Part shown: one piece after another, positions 9,301 to 17,697 of the stretch
How positions within the stretch are numbered: the first letter of the stretch is position 1
Layout of the letters: the number at the start of each line of letters is the position of its first letter
Source: Thomasclavelia ramosa DSM 1402
GTDB lineage: Bacteria > Bacillota_I > Bacilli_A > Erysipelotrichales > Coprobacillaceae
Length of the DNA stretch: 64,000 nucleotides
Assembly (NCBI RefSeq): GCF_014131695.1
Contig: NZ_CP036346.1
Location: 2,604,001 to 2,668,000 of the forward strand
Reading direction: 5' to 3'
The notes under the pieces: generated by a model
Seen by the model: the letters and a program-made list of their open reading frames with translations, nothing else
What the model was told of the DNA's origin: nothing
Databases searched by the model: none
Program-made: the position numbers and the translations under genes

Positions 9301-11054
9301 GCCTCATCATTATCATATTCTGACATTTGTAAAGTATTATCATCTTTACCCGTAGTATTATAAACTCCACGACTATGGACAGCACTTGCCGTTTCAGAAC
9401 CGTATAGTGGCCAATCGCTATAAGTATTGTGCATAGCTATAGTTTGATCACCATTTGCATAGTTCATTCCAACCACGCCACCAGCTTCATATATTTTTTG
9501 ATTAATTTGGCTGAGCATCGCATTTGGATTAGTATTTTTGCGATTATCACCATTTGTGACTGGACGAGTTGTATCAACCTCTTGAACCCATTTAATTAAA
9601 TCATCAACTAAATTTAAATAATGTGAGGTATTTCCTGATACTCCTTCATCAATTTCATTACCTAATGACCACATAATTACACTTGGATCATTTTTAGCAC
9701 CATCAACCATTGCTTTAACATCAAATTCGCCCCACTTCATTCCAGCTTTTCCATTAACAATTTGATTATCGGTACTAATTACTTCATTAAAATGTGAAGT
9801 GTAGTCATTAACATTTCCATTTTTATATTCGGTCCAGCCATCAAATGCTTCATTAATAACTAACATTCCATTTTCATTACATACTTCTAATAAAACTGAT
9901 GCCGCAGGATTATGGGTAACACGAATCGCATTGCATCCCATTTCTTTTAATATTTTGACCTGCCGTTCAATTGCATCACGATTAGCAACTGCTCCTAGTG
10001 CACCCTGATCATGGTGCAGACAAACACCTTTTAATTTTATTTTTTCACCATTTAATGAAAAACCTGTATTATTATCAAAATCAAAATAGCGGAAACCATA
10101 CTCAGTTTCATAAGTATCTAAAACTTTATTATCCGCCACGATTTCAGTTTTCATTGTATATAAATTTGTATCCTCAGTGGACCACAATTTAGGAGCAATA
10201 ACAGACACTTCCTGTTTTACATCTTTTGTACTTTTAGCTGCTAATTCAACTTCATTAGTGACGGTACTACCCGCGGCATTTCCTTGAGCATCCAATAAAG
10301 TATTTTTAACTGTGATCGTTTTATTTGTATCGCTATCATTATCGATTGTTGCTGTAACATCAACTTTAACATTATTGTCCTTAGTATTTTCTAAATCTTT
10401 AGCAATGATTTTAGTTCCATTATAGCCAACATGAACCTTATCTGTAACTGTTAACTTTACATCTCGATAAATCCCACTTCCAGAGTACCAGCGACTACTT
10501 GGAATTTTATTATTAGTTTTTACTACTAAAACATTTTCAGTCTCACCATCGCAGATTAAGCCCTCAGTCAAATCAAATGCAAAAGCAGTATATCCATATG
10601 GATGCTCACCTAATTTTGTCCCATTTAAATAAACTTCAGCATTCATATAAGCGCCATCAAACTCAATCATCAATTGTTTTTCTTGATATTTTTTAGGTAC
10701 TACAAAAGTTTTTCGATACCAGCCAACGCCACCTGGTAAAAAACCACTCTCTGCTTCTCCGCTTGTTGTGAAATCTTGATCAATACTATAGTCATGTGGC
10801 AAATTCACCGTTTCCCAAGTTGAATCATTGTAATCTTTGTTTTGAGCATCATTTATATCACCACGATGAAACTTCCAATTTTCATTAAATAGCGTGGTTC
10901 TTTGCCCATCTCCAATGATATCAACATATACTTCTTCGGGGTCTGACTGAGTAATTCTTGCATTTTCTTGTGCTAATACCCCAACTGGTGCTGATGATAA
11001 CAACATTGAAACAGTTGCTACAGCACATAATTTTTGATTCCATCTTCCTTTCAT
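6360..11054 (-). CDS. Surface-anchored GH2 beta-galactosidase-type enzyme, multidomain
   Basis: A giant exported glycosidase of 1,564 aa. The ATG at 11054 is preferred because AAGGAGGAAGTT precedes it and a normal signal peptide follows; the upstream frame is the terminator-bearing leader. Order: signal peptide (1-29), GH2 jelly-roll and Ig domains (about 60-340), TIM barrel with acid/base E467 (SLGNEIDEG) and likely nucleophile E554 (YGSETAS), WTGFDYIGEPTPWN, then DUF4982/Ig-like domains, an F5/8-type carbohydrate-binding domain (about 1050-1210), a cadherin-like Ig, three FIVAR repeats (about 1310-1525) and an anchor VKTGD + TM + KRRKENN. The exact sugar is not readable; beta-galactoside is the family default. 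Expression is probably under RAT antitermination. Confidence 0.9.
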   Translation of the reverse strand: MKGRWNQKLCAVATVSMLLSSAPVGVLAQENARITQSDPEEVYVDIIGDGQRTTLFNENWKFHRGDINDAQNKDYNDSTWETVNLPHDYSIDQDFTTSGEAESGFLPGGVGWYRKTFVVPKKYQEKQLMIEFDGAYMNAEVYLNGTKLGEHPYGYTAFAFDLTEGLICDGETENVLVVKTNNKIPSSRWYSGSGIYRDVKLTVTDKVHVGYNGTKIIAKDLENTKDNNVKVDVTATIDNDSDTNKTITVKNTLLDAQGNAAGSTVTNEVELAAKSTKDVKQEVSVIAPKLWSTEDTNLYTMKTEIVADNKVLDTYETEYGFRYFDFDNNTGFSLNGEKIKLKGVCLHHDQGALGAVANRDAIERQVKILKEMGCNAIRVTHNPAASVLLEVCNENGMLVINEAFDGWTEYKNGNVNDYTSHFNEVISTDNQIVNGKAGMKWGEFDVKAMVDGAKNDPSVIMWSLGNEIDEGVSGNTSHYLNLVDDLIKWVQEVDTTRPVTNGDNRKNTNPNAMLSQINQKIYEAGGVVGMNYANGDQTIAMHNTYSDWPLYGSETASAVHSRGVYNTTGKDDNTLQMSEYDNDEAKVGWGHSASDAWQFVIKNDFNAGEFVWTGFDYIGEPTPWNGTGAGSASGQGAKPKSSYFGIVDTAGFVKDTYYLYKSMWDEDTTTLHLMSTWNNDEIVKNNNGKVKVDVFTNAAKVELYLNGNKVGEDTATTHTTALGYKYQTFSNGEFYPSFNVTWASGTLSAKAYDKKGNLITETEGRSSVTTNTKAAKLAISADKKEILADGSSLSYLTVDVKDMNGNIVAGADNRINFKIEGNGKIVGVDNGNAADTDSYKGTSRKAFSGKALVIVQSTKDEGSFTFSASSDGLSGSNISVKTVKNAVEGDAYLQSYTIAKNLYVNVGEEPDLPAKVVGTYNNGETRDLTIKWNEYDKESLNKIGEFTITGKLQDSEAVVTVTVHVIGNVVAMENYSTVTSAGITPVLPQTVRGLYENGNYSEAFPVKWNIPADAFKNEGMVTVKGTVNVLNEVKDVTATVRVAPKLADSQNIASKNYQDTPLFTNGKMVNGVPSEPTATPINDSLSELNDGITNESGRESARWTNWSLRNENPPVDTYVQLEWQKEYLMQNIKLWHFTDNQFSVLPGDNNVRFEYYDVPTNSWQEIESSHITQVPYTSGDTPYGFIHPITTNKLRIWMKSPQVNKCIGLTEIEVYDYILPVTANSSANLDDLKLDGVNIKEFNGYRGYDKLTKTYTVDLKTADTPSVIAQGNNNEAITVLPVYNNEVKIIVRAEDGKTIENYTIKYIISVNKEFLENYIESDEIKKVFETSEEYTVQSYQEFKEAYDQAIVILKDDQATQKQVDDSYEKLQTMYQALVKKTEEKVDKSQLEALLAITDKITEDILSNLDADLVKEFKTALQAAQDIYTGNDVTQAQVNAAITRLNVAIENLNIRDFNKIKLQELVERTEKLSAKDYTRASWERLEKALSAAKIVLADEKATLAAVDEAKTVLQNALEQLEKVAISEESSQGVKTGDAANFAGIFALMVSTASLVLWMKRRKENN

Positions 11055-11111
11055 AACTTCCTCCTTTTCCCGTATAGAATAGCTATTTTGATTAGTTAAA
11101 GTTCCCAAATA

Positions 11112-11191
11112 AATATAAAAGACCTGATTGTTCATCACGCTTATAAACGCTTTAAACAACCAGGTCTTGCCTAATCAAATAGTAACAATCC
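11112..11191 (-). promoter_or_regulatory. RAT antiterminator element overlapping a leader terminator (GH2 gene)
   Basis: On the minus strand 11191-11163 reads GGATTGTTACT, seven bases, then TTAGGCAAGACC: 29 nt, the size and ends of the BglG/LicT RNA target. Its 3' end is shared with a terminator stem AAGACCTGGTTGTT (11168-11155) pairing with AACAATCAGGTCTT (11132-11119, one G-U) followed by TTTTATATTTATTT. RAT folding and terminator folding are therefore mutually exclusive. Confidence 0.9.
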
Positions 11192-11203
11192 TATGCACTA
11201 ACA

Positions 11204-11232
11204 ATTATAGTTAATCACGTAAACCATGTCAA
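11204..11232 (-). promoter_or_regulatory. Consensus sigma-A promoter of the GH2 gene
   Basis: On the minus strand TTGACA and TATAAT are separated by exactly 17 bases. The predicted start lies a few bases ahead of the RAT. Confidence 0.88.
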
Positions 11233-11282
11233 TTAATTTACTAATAAAAGATTATTATTTTAGTAAATATAATTATATGTGG

Positions 11283-11308
11283 AAAAAGCAGGTAAATTAC
11301 CTGCTTTT
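11283..11308 (-). terminator. Terminator of the DUF4832-like gene
   Basis: The perfect stem GCAGGTAA/TTACCTGC is flanked by A- and T-runs. On the minus strand it is followed by TTTTTCC, just past the stop codon at 11314. Confidence 0.85.
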
Positions 11309-11313
11309 ATATT

Positions 11314-14300
11314 TTAGCTCTGATGTTTAAATTTCCTTTTCAACTCAGCTAATAAAACTAATGCTCCGATAAACATTCCTATATATCCAAATAATTGAAC
11401 CTCATCTCCCGTTGCTACTACTGAACTATCCTTAGACTCATCAGGTTTTACGGTTACTTCACCAGCTTTTTTAAATGAGGCCCTTACACGAATATCAGCC
11501 GTAACATTTTTAATCATATATGAGTTATCCTTAATTTCAACTGCCTTTTCATTGATTAGTAATTGATCAAGTTCATAGCCTTGGTCAGGAACAACTTTTA
11601 AAGTAACGCTTTCACCAGCGTTAACAGTTGACCTATCAGCTATAACTTTACCATTTACAGTATCTTCAATAAAAATACCAAATGTTGTATCTGAATCATT
11701 TATATTTTTTACATTAATACTATCTAAAACATACCAGCCCTGCTCTGTCACTTCCGCATCTTTAAGGGCTAAAGCAATTTCCGGAAGATTATTATTTTTA
11801 TCATTAACAATTGCTGTTGCTAGTTTGTATTCACCTGATTTAATACTATTTGGCAATTTAAATGTAGTCTCATAATGATTATTTCCATCTTCGAAAAGCC
11901 AATCACCCGGGTTTACTTTATCAGTATCTTCATTATATTGATAAATAACCTGATTTGTTTTTGGGTCCAATAATGCGAAAGCAACATGATATTTATTATC
12001 CCAATGTTTATTTTTATTCGGCAACATGCCTAGCCCTAAATTACGCCACGCTTGTTTAATCGTTATTTCTTCCCCAGTCGTGAAAAGCTCAGGAACTTCT
12101 AAACTAGTCAAAGCGAGGCGATAGCCACCATTCAAACCAAATTTATTCAATAAACCAGAACCGTTTTGTTGATCATTCTCTAGCCATTTCTGACAGTCCA
12201 TTACAACCCGAGCATCTAGAGTATTTGCTCGACATGCCAAAGCATCAGCTACGACCTGACGTAAAATACCATCCAAAGTCGGATAACCAGCATTATTATA
12301 CCAGTATTCTCGTACTTTAAATGAATGATAACAATTTTCTGCAAAAACTGGTATTCCTTGATTAAACCATTCTAATGTTTGATTTCTAATTGCATCCGTC
12401 ATCCAGCCAAATGTATCACGGCGAACAACAAAATCATATTCTTTGTCAAATGCTCCAGTATAAGGTTTGTCAGTATTAATGATCTCATCATTTTCTTGAG
12501 TCCCATAATTTTCTGGTTGTCCTTCTTGAGCTCCCAATAAAACATCCGGGAAATATTTATCATATATTTTAATCACTTTTTCAACCGCATCATAAACATT
12601 ATCATCCCACTCAGTACTAAATTTAACGTGATGTGCTTCACCCCAGTTACCAAAGCCCATACCATCAATAAAAGCAATATCTAAATCATTATTAAACTCT
12701 GCACCAAATGCTTTAATAAACTTATCTAATTTTTCTAAGAAAACAGGATCATTAATATATGGATCTTTAGCATCGATTTCTGGTGCCGTATCATCAGTTC
12801 GATCAGTTTTATACCAGCTTGCTCCTGCTTTAAATACATATTCTGGTGTTGCCTGCTGAAAAGCATCACTTGAATCCACCAATACCCTAAAAGCTAATTG
12901 AATTCCTCGCGCTCTTGCTCCACTAATTAATTTACTCAACCTGCTATCAGGATCATTCCATGCATAATTTCCTTCTGATGGTTCATACCAGCTCCAAGGA
13001 TTACGAATATATAAAATATTTGTCTTTAAACCTTGAGCATATAATTCATCCATTTCAGCCCAATATTTATCAACATCGGTATCTTGGAATTCATAATATT
13101 GAACCCATCCCATTGACGGATTATTATAAATCGTTTCATTATCAACAATAGTTGAAATCAATTTATTGCCGGGCAAAACTCTTCTTGGTACAACAACTTC
13201 AAACTCATCTGTGATACCAACATCCTGACCATCTTCACTACTAACCTTTAATGTTATTTTAACTTTTGTATCTGTCAAAGGTGCATTAATATTACCATTT
13301 AAATCAATGATTTCCTCATGATCAGAACTATTGATCGATACCTCATAGCCTTTTAAATGAGGAATTGGAAATTTGCTTTCACCTTGATTTACAACTATAT
13401 TGGTATCAATACTTTCAGCATAGTACTGAGCATTATTATTTATTGTTCCAATTGCATTTAAATCTGTAAATAAATAGGAATTATCCCAAACTAGATTAGC
13501 TTTATTTACGATCAAGCGAATTTTACTAGTTGTAAGTTCATTAAAAATAAGCTGCTGTGATTCTCTAATTTGATTATCGGTTTTATGTTTAAAATCAAAT
13601 GTATCAACATTTTTCCAACTATTACCATCCCAAATTTCCACAGTCAAATTACCAATACCTTGTGAATTAGGAAAATGTGCCGTATAAACAAGTTCATTAG
13701 TTGTAATTGTCCGTGGTGAAAAATCTAAGATATACTCATCACTATCAGAATATGTAGTTTTATAATAACTACTTACATTATTATCAACCATTCCAGCTGC
13801 ATCAATATTTTCACCATTATGATAAACTCGGGCATTTGATAAAAGATTATCTTTTAAATATACACCTTCTGTTTCAATTTCATTGATTACAATATTTTCA
13901 TTACTTTGTAATTCTAAAATAAATATATTTCCCAAAGATAAATAACCGGGATCAACTTCAAAATAATCCCCATTTTTATCACTTTTCCAGTCTGGTTTAA
14001 AATCACCAGCTAAATCATTGATCATCCCATTTTCATTGACATTAACATTACGATAATAATTAGTATTCGCAATACCTTTTAAGGTAACAGTTTCAATGTT
14101 TTTATTACTCGTATAAATTCTCATTTTCTTTAATGCAATATTGGCAAACTTATTATTTTCAGGTTTAACTTCAAACAATAAAGACGTATTCCCATTATTA
14201 CTCCAACCGCTTTTTATGTCACCATCAGTTATACTTGTAATTTTATAGGCTTGATCATTAACCAAAGAAATATCTAAATATTTAGAACAGTTTTCAATAT

Positions 14301-15456
14301 TTATATCTTGATCTAACGAAATACGATACTCATCACTATAAAGATCTAATCCCTCACAAGTAACATGAATACTATATGTACCCACTGGTACTGTCTTAGG
14401 AATTACAAATTCATAATTTAATTTACCATTTTTCATCTCAACTTGATATTTGACTGGTCTTGCTAGTGATTGATGAGATTTAAAATCGACTAACTCTAAA
14501 TTTATTGTAGTAGATTTATTCTTATTTTTTATTACCATTGGTACAATATTTTTCACACCATAATTTCCTTGTGAAGAACTTATTTGAATAGATGGTAACT
14601 CTCCAGATTTATAACCCCATACCTGTACTTCAACAATATCATTCGTATTTTCCCAACTAGTATATGAATCTAATGTTTTTAACATGATTTTATTAGTTGA
14701 ATAAACTTGATCAAATTGAATTCGAAATGGCTCACATTCAATATTCTTATCCCACCTAAATTCAAATTCACGACTGCCATTATTTAAAATATTTTCCCAA
14801 GTTTGACTACTATCATCCCAATATAATATTTCTGCAACTTTAGGGCCTTGGTCATTTCCATATGTTGAATATAGATCTAAAGAATACACATCTATTAAAT
14901 CCTCTCCATAATCAAATGTAAAAATTCCTGGATTTTCTCTAGTTGGCTTATTTGTAACGGGCGTATACATTGCCCACTGAATACCATCAATTAAATCGCC
15001 TGTTACTCCTGAATATCCAGTAACGTTGGTACTGATCTTACTGCTTAAATTAACATTATTTAATAAAATTAGACCATTTGTAACACTTTCACTATCAATC
15101 GTTGTTCTTACTTGATATTGACCCCCTGACAATGTTCCTGGTACTTGCAGCACTAATTGAGTAGTGTCACCATTGATTACCCCATTTTGCTTTGTTGCTT
15201 CTACTTCTCTTGCTTCTTCATCAATCAGTACTGTGTTATATTCTTTACCACTCAATCCCGTTCCAGTTATCGTAATTGTCAGATTAGCATTTGGTACTAC
15301 CGGTTTATTATCTTTATAAACCTCTGTATAACCCACTTTCAAGATAGTTTGATCTAAATGCTGTTGCCAATTTCCTTGAGCCTTGATTGGTACAATATAA
15401 CTAAAAAACATCGCCACTATAACTAATAACGAAACAATCTTACCTCTCTTTTTCAT
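11314..15456 (-). CDS. Giant surface protein with DUF4832-like TIM-barrel domain (putative glycosidase)
   Basis: A 1,380-residue exported protein with signal peptide 1-27 (cleavage near IKAQ). The first about 740 residues look like serial beta-sandwich/discoidin-type binding domains (for example VEIWDGNSWKNVDTF). From about 770 to 1090 a TIM-barrel segment appears (NPSMGWVQYYEF, LYIRNPWSWYEPSEGNY, FIDGMGFGNWGEAHH, then MDCQKWLEND), which resembles the DUF4832/DUF4874 region of uncharacterised glycoside-hydrolase-like proteins. A beta-sandwich and a basic-tailed TM anchor after VVATGDE close it. E46-type positions are not assigned: I cannot name catalytic residues. It is divergent from a GntR regulator and shares its operator motif, so it is probably controlled by it. 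Confidence 0.65.
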   Translation of the reverse strand: MKKRGKIVSLLVIVAMFFSYIVPIKAQGNWQQHLDQTILKVGYTEVYKDNKPVVPNANLTITITGTGLSGKEYNTVLIDEEAREVEATKQNGVINGDTTQLVLQVPGTLSGGQYQVRTTIDSESVTNGLILLNNVNLSSKISTNVTGYSGVTGDLIDGIQWAMYTPVTNKPTRENPGIFTFDYGEDLIDVYSLDLYSTYGNDQGPKVAEILYWDDSSQTWENILNNGSREFEFRWDKNIECEPFRIQFDQVYSTNKIMLKTLDSYTSWENTNDIVEVQVWGYKSGELPSIQISSSQGNYGVKNIVPMVIKNKNKSTTINLELVDFKSHQSLARPVKYQVEMKNGKLNYEFVIPKTVPVGTYSIHVTCEGLDLYSDEYRISLDQDINIENCSKYLDISLVNDQAYKITSITDGDIKSGWSNNGNTSLLFEVKPENNKFANIALKKMRIYTSNKNIETVTLKGIANTNYYRNVNVNENGMINDLAGDFKPDWKSDKNGDYFEVDPGYLSLGNIFILELQSNENIVINEIETEGVYLKDNLLSNARVYHNGENIDAAGMVDNNVSSYYKTTYSDSDEYILDFSPRTITTNELVYTAHFPNSQGIGNLTVEIWDGNSWKNVDTFDFKHKTDNQIRESQQLIFNELTTSKIRLIVNKANLVWDNSYLFTDLNAIGTINNNAQYYAESIDTNIVVNQGESKFPIPHLKGYEVSINSSDHEEIIDLNGNINAPLTDTKVKITLKVSSEDGQDVGITDEFEVVVPRRVLPGNKLISTIVDNETIYNNPSMGWVQYYEFQDTDVDKYWAEMDELYAQGLKTNILYIRNPWSWYEPSEGNYAWNDPDSRLSKLISGARARGIQLAFRVLVDSSDAFQQATPEYVFKAGASWYKTDRTDDTAPEIDAKDPYINDPVFLEKLDKFIKAFGAEFNNDLDIAFIDGMGFGNWGEAHHVKFSTEWDDNVYDAVEKVIKIYDKYFPDVLLGAQEGQPENYGTQENDEIINTDKPYTGAFDKEYDFVVRRDTFGWMTDAIRNQTLEWFNQGIPVFAENCYHSFKVREYWYNNAGYPTLDGILRQVVADALACRANTLDARVVMDCQKWLENDQQNGSGLLNKFGLNGGYRLALTSLEVPELFTTGEEITIKQAWRNLGLGMLPNKNKHWDNKYHVAFALLDPKTNQVIYQYNEDTDKVNPGDWLFEDGNNHYETTFKLPNSIKSGEYKLATAIVNDKNNNLPEIALALKDAEVTEQGWYVLDSINVKNINDSDTTFGIFIEDTVNGKVIADRSTVNAGESVTLKVVPDQGYELDQLLINEKAVEIKDNSYMIKNVTADIRVRASFKKAGEVTVKPDESKDSSVVATGDEVQLFGYIGMFIGALVLLAELKRKFKHQS

Positions 15457-15574
15457 AATAAAGTTTCCTTTCCAAAATAAACACTATTTCATTCGTTTAT
15501 CCCCTTTATTTCCCCAAACTACTAACACATTTATTTATTATCAATATTCACACTCCTTTTCTACATCTTTTGCG

Positions 15575-15590
15575 ATTGTTACCAAACAAT
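15575..15590. promoter_or_regulatory. GntR operator copy 1
   Basis: ATTGTTACCAAACAAT is a 16-bp inverted repeat (ATTGTT/AACAAT, 4-base spacer). It lies about 20-35 bases downstream of the -10 box of the leftward giant gene, a roadblock position. Confidence 0.65.
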
Positions 15591-15609
15591 TTTATTGTTA
15601 TCTACTTTT

Positions 15610-15638
15610 AGAATACAACGTTTTAATACCAGTGTCAA
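15610..15638 (-). promoter_or_regulatory. Promoter of the DUF4832-like gene
   Basis: On the minus strand TTGACA and TATTCT are separated by 17 bases. The long leader runs through operator copy 1 to the ATG at 15456. Confidence 0.7.
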
Positions 15639-15680
15639 TACAAAATGTAAGGGGTTTCTTTTTTGTCCTATATATGCAAA

Positions 15681-15696
15681 ATTGTTACCAAACACT
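15681..15696. promoter_or_regulatory. GntR operator copy 2
   Basis: ATTGTTACCAAACACT repeats the first 14 bases of copy 1 exactly. It abuts the likely -35 box of the gntR gene, which suggests autoregulation. Confidence 0.6.
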
Positions 15697-15724
15697 TTAC
15701 AAAATAATAATTAAATGATATTTT
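15696..15724 (+). promoter_or_regulatory. Putative gntR promoter
   Basis: TTTACA and TATTTT are separated by 17 bases, with a short leader to the ATG at 15748. Confidence 0.5.
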
Positions 15725-15747
15725 TATAAATAAGGATGGGAGATATT

Positions 15748-16461
15748 ATGAGAAAGTACGAAACAATTTCCATTGATTTAAAGAAACGAATTGAAAATGG
15801 TGAATTTGAAGAAACAAAAAAACTGCCTACTGGTGGGCAGCTGATGAAAGAATATGATGCTAGTAAAAACACCATCAGCAATGCTATTAATTTGCTGGTT
15901 AATGATGGATTGTTATTTGCTATTCATGGTAGTGGTTTTTACATTCGAAAACCAAATAAAGGAACTATCAAATTAAATAACACAATCGGTTTTTCAGCTG
16001 AACATCCCGGTGAAAAATTAGAACGTGATATTTTAAGTTTTAAATTAATTGACTGTGATACTGATCTAGCAGAACATTTAGAATGTAAAGTTGGTACTCC
16101 AGTTTATGCAATAAAACGATTAATGTATATTGATGATATCCCTTTTGCTGTTGAATATACTTACTATAACAAAGACATCATTCCTTATCTTAATGAAGAC
16201 ATTGCAAAAACATCAATTTTTTCTTTTATTATTAATGATTTAAAACTTACGATCGGCTTTTCTGAAAAATACATTTTTGCTAAACCACTATCAAAAGAAG
16301 ATCAAGAGCTTTTAAACCTAGAACCTGGTGCCTTTGGTTTAATTATCGATGATAACGTTTTCCTTTCAAACGGCAAAAAATTTAATTACTCGAAAATCTG
16401 GTATAATTATAAATATGCTAATTTTTTCAACAATGATAAATCAACTCGTAAAAAATCATAA
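15748..16461 (+). CDS. GntR family regulator (HutC subfamily, UTRA domain)
   Basis: A 237-residue repressor or activator of sugar-related genes. The N-terminal winged helix (residues 1-66; KLPTGGQLMKEYDASKNTIS, then LVNDGLLFAIHGSGFYI) is typical GntR, and the C-terminal UTRA effector domain (about 90-230) carries the expected YTYYNKDIIPYL and SEKYIFAKPLSKED segments. I use the ATG at 15748, five bases after GGGAGA, over an ATG four codons upstream that lacks a site. It is divergent from the giant gene, with a duplicated ATTGTTACCAAACA motif between them. The effector is unknown; HutC-type proteins often bind phosphorylated sugars. Confidence 0.9.
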   Translation: MRKYETISIDLKKRIENGEFEETKKLPTGGQLMKEYDASKNTISNAINLLVNDGLLFAIHGSGFYIRKPNKGTIKLNNTIGFSAEHPGEKLERDILSFKLIDCDTDLAEHLECKVGTPVYAIKRLMYIDDIPFAVEYTYYNKDIIPYLNEDIAKTSIFSFIINDLKLTIGFSEKYIFAKPLSKEDQELLNLEPGAFGLIIDDNVFLSNGKKFNYSKIWYNYKYANFFNNDKSTRKKS

Positions 16462-16490
16462 ACAGTATTATAGTTTATGATTTTTTATTT
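16453..16490 (+). terminator. Terminator of the GntR gene
   Basis: AAATCATAAAC/GTTTATGATTT with a 9-base loop is followed by TTTATTT; the stop codon lies in the left arm. Confidence 0.8.
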
Positions 16491-16682
16491 AGGCTGATTA
16501 TGATTTCTATGATGACTATCTTGATTATGCCCTGGCTGACACCCTTCAGGAACCTCCTCTTGATTAAATATAGCTAAAATATTATACAGTTCTTGAACAC
16601 TAAACTTATTAAGTTCAGCAAAAGAATATTGTGAAGTATAAGACATAATCGTTTCAATAATTTGATATTTACCCGCAGACAT
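16485..16682 (-). CDS. Small His-rich ORF downstream of the RpiR gene, doubtful
   Basis: I do not recognise it. The 65-codon ATG-started frame has a helical core (YSFAELNKFSVQELYNILAI) and a polar tail CQPGHNQDSHHRNHNQ. No ribosome binding site precedes the ATG. The frame stays open for 25 codons upstream, directly in register after the TAA of the RpiR gene, and that stretch (YHCSQVDQETHHNASSHH) has the same His/Asn/Gln composition as the tail. The real product may therefore start upstream at a non-ATG codon, or this may be a relic of a larger protein. Confidence 0.35.
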   Translation of the reverse strand: MSAGKYQIIETIMSYTSQYSFAELNKFSVQELYNILAIFNQEEVPEGCQPGHNQDSHHRNHNQPK

Positions 16683-16757
16683 ATGATGTGATGAAGCGTT
16701 ATGATGAGTTTCTTGATCAACTTGTGAACAATGATATCGATTAGTTCCAAGCAGGTT

Positions 16758-17543
16758 TTATAATTTGAAATAAATCATTTCACATAACAATCGATTTAAA
16801 TATGGCAAAGAATAATAACCATCATTATAACTGTCAGGAATTCCATAAACATATAATAAATCAGCATACTCCTTTAAATAATCTTCTTCTTGAACAAAGG
16901 CAATGATTTTTATTTTACGTTCCTTTGCATAATCTAAAATCTCTTTTTGAGCATCAGAAAACCATTCCTTATATACACCAATAAAAACAATAGTATCATT
17001 ATGATCTAACTGGTTTAGATACATCTTTTCAAACTCATAAAAATTAATCAAATATGCCGGAATATCGTTGACTAACATCTCTAACTGCAGCGTATAAAAA
17101 TCCGCCAGTTCATGACTATCACCAATAAATGTAACACTTTTTGAAGTTTTGAGTAACTTAACAATTTCTTTTAACTTATCAATATCTAAATTTAATTTAG
17201 TCTGTCTTAAGTTAGCAAGACCATCAACATATAAAGATTCACTCATATTTTCAATCGTCGTCCGCATAAATCTTTGAGTATGAGAAATAATTCGGCGCAT
17301 TTTAACATCCCTAGTAAACAACTCAAATTCATATTTAAAAGCCTGAAAGGATTCAAAACCAGCTTTATTGATGAAACGACTAACTGAAGCAGGAGAAATA
17401 TTAGCTTCTTCTGCAATCTTCTCTAATGATAATATTTTAATATCCTCAATGTGATTAATAATCGTTCTAGCAATATTATAATCATTACTATTTGCGATTC
17501 TTTCATTACAAAATTTAATAAAACTAAAACAATCATTCTTCAT
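16758..17543 (-). CDS. RpiR/MurR family transcription regulator
   Basis: A 261-residue regulator: an N-terminal HTH_6 domain (about 1-75; ARTIINHIEDIKILSLEKIA, then ISPASVSRFINKAGFESFQ) and a C-terminal SIS sugar-phosphate-binding domain (about 105-255; SVTFIGDSHELADF). The SIS motif is weaker than usual, with GDSHE where many members have G-S/T-S. I start at the ATG at 17543, eight bases after GGAGG; the longer frame opens with TTG inside the ribosome binding site. It is divergent from the MFS transporter at 17698, its most likely target. Confidence 0.88.
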   Translation of the reverse strand: MKNDCFSFIKFCNERIANSNDYNIARTIINHIEDIKILSLEKIAEEANISPASVSRFINKAGFESFQAFKYEFELFTRDVKMRRIISHTQRFMRTTIENMSESLYVDGLANLRQTKLNLDIDKLKEIVKLLKTSKSVTFIGDSHELADFYTLQLEMLVNDIPAYLINFYEFEKMYLNQLDHNDTIVFIGVYKEWFSDAQKEILDYAKERKIKIIAFVQEEDYLKEYADLLYVYGIPDSYNDGYYSLPYLNRLLCEMIYFKL

Positions 17544-17697
17544 CTTTTTTTCCTCCAAATTATCTTTATATTTTTATAATACAACAAAATTAACCTTAAA
17601 TATTTAATTTTATCTTAATATTACAACTTTTTCACACAATTATTGCTTTATAATTTAATATTTGCTAATGTTAATTAAAAGGTGGTATCAACATATA

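Noticed and set aside
9095-9385. 96-codon minus-strand ORF inside the GH2 gene
   Set aside because: Out of frame with the catalytic barrel, which is intact there.
11137-11155. cre-like AAACGCTTTA in the GH2 leader
   Set aside because: It lies in the terminator loop and misses two key consensus positions.
11104-11160. N-terminal extension of the GH2 protein through 35 codons
   Set aside because: That stretch forms the leader terminator, and the ATG at 11054 has the ribosome binding site and signal peptide.
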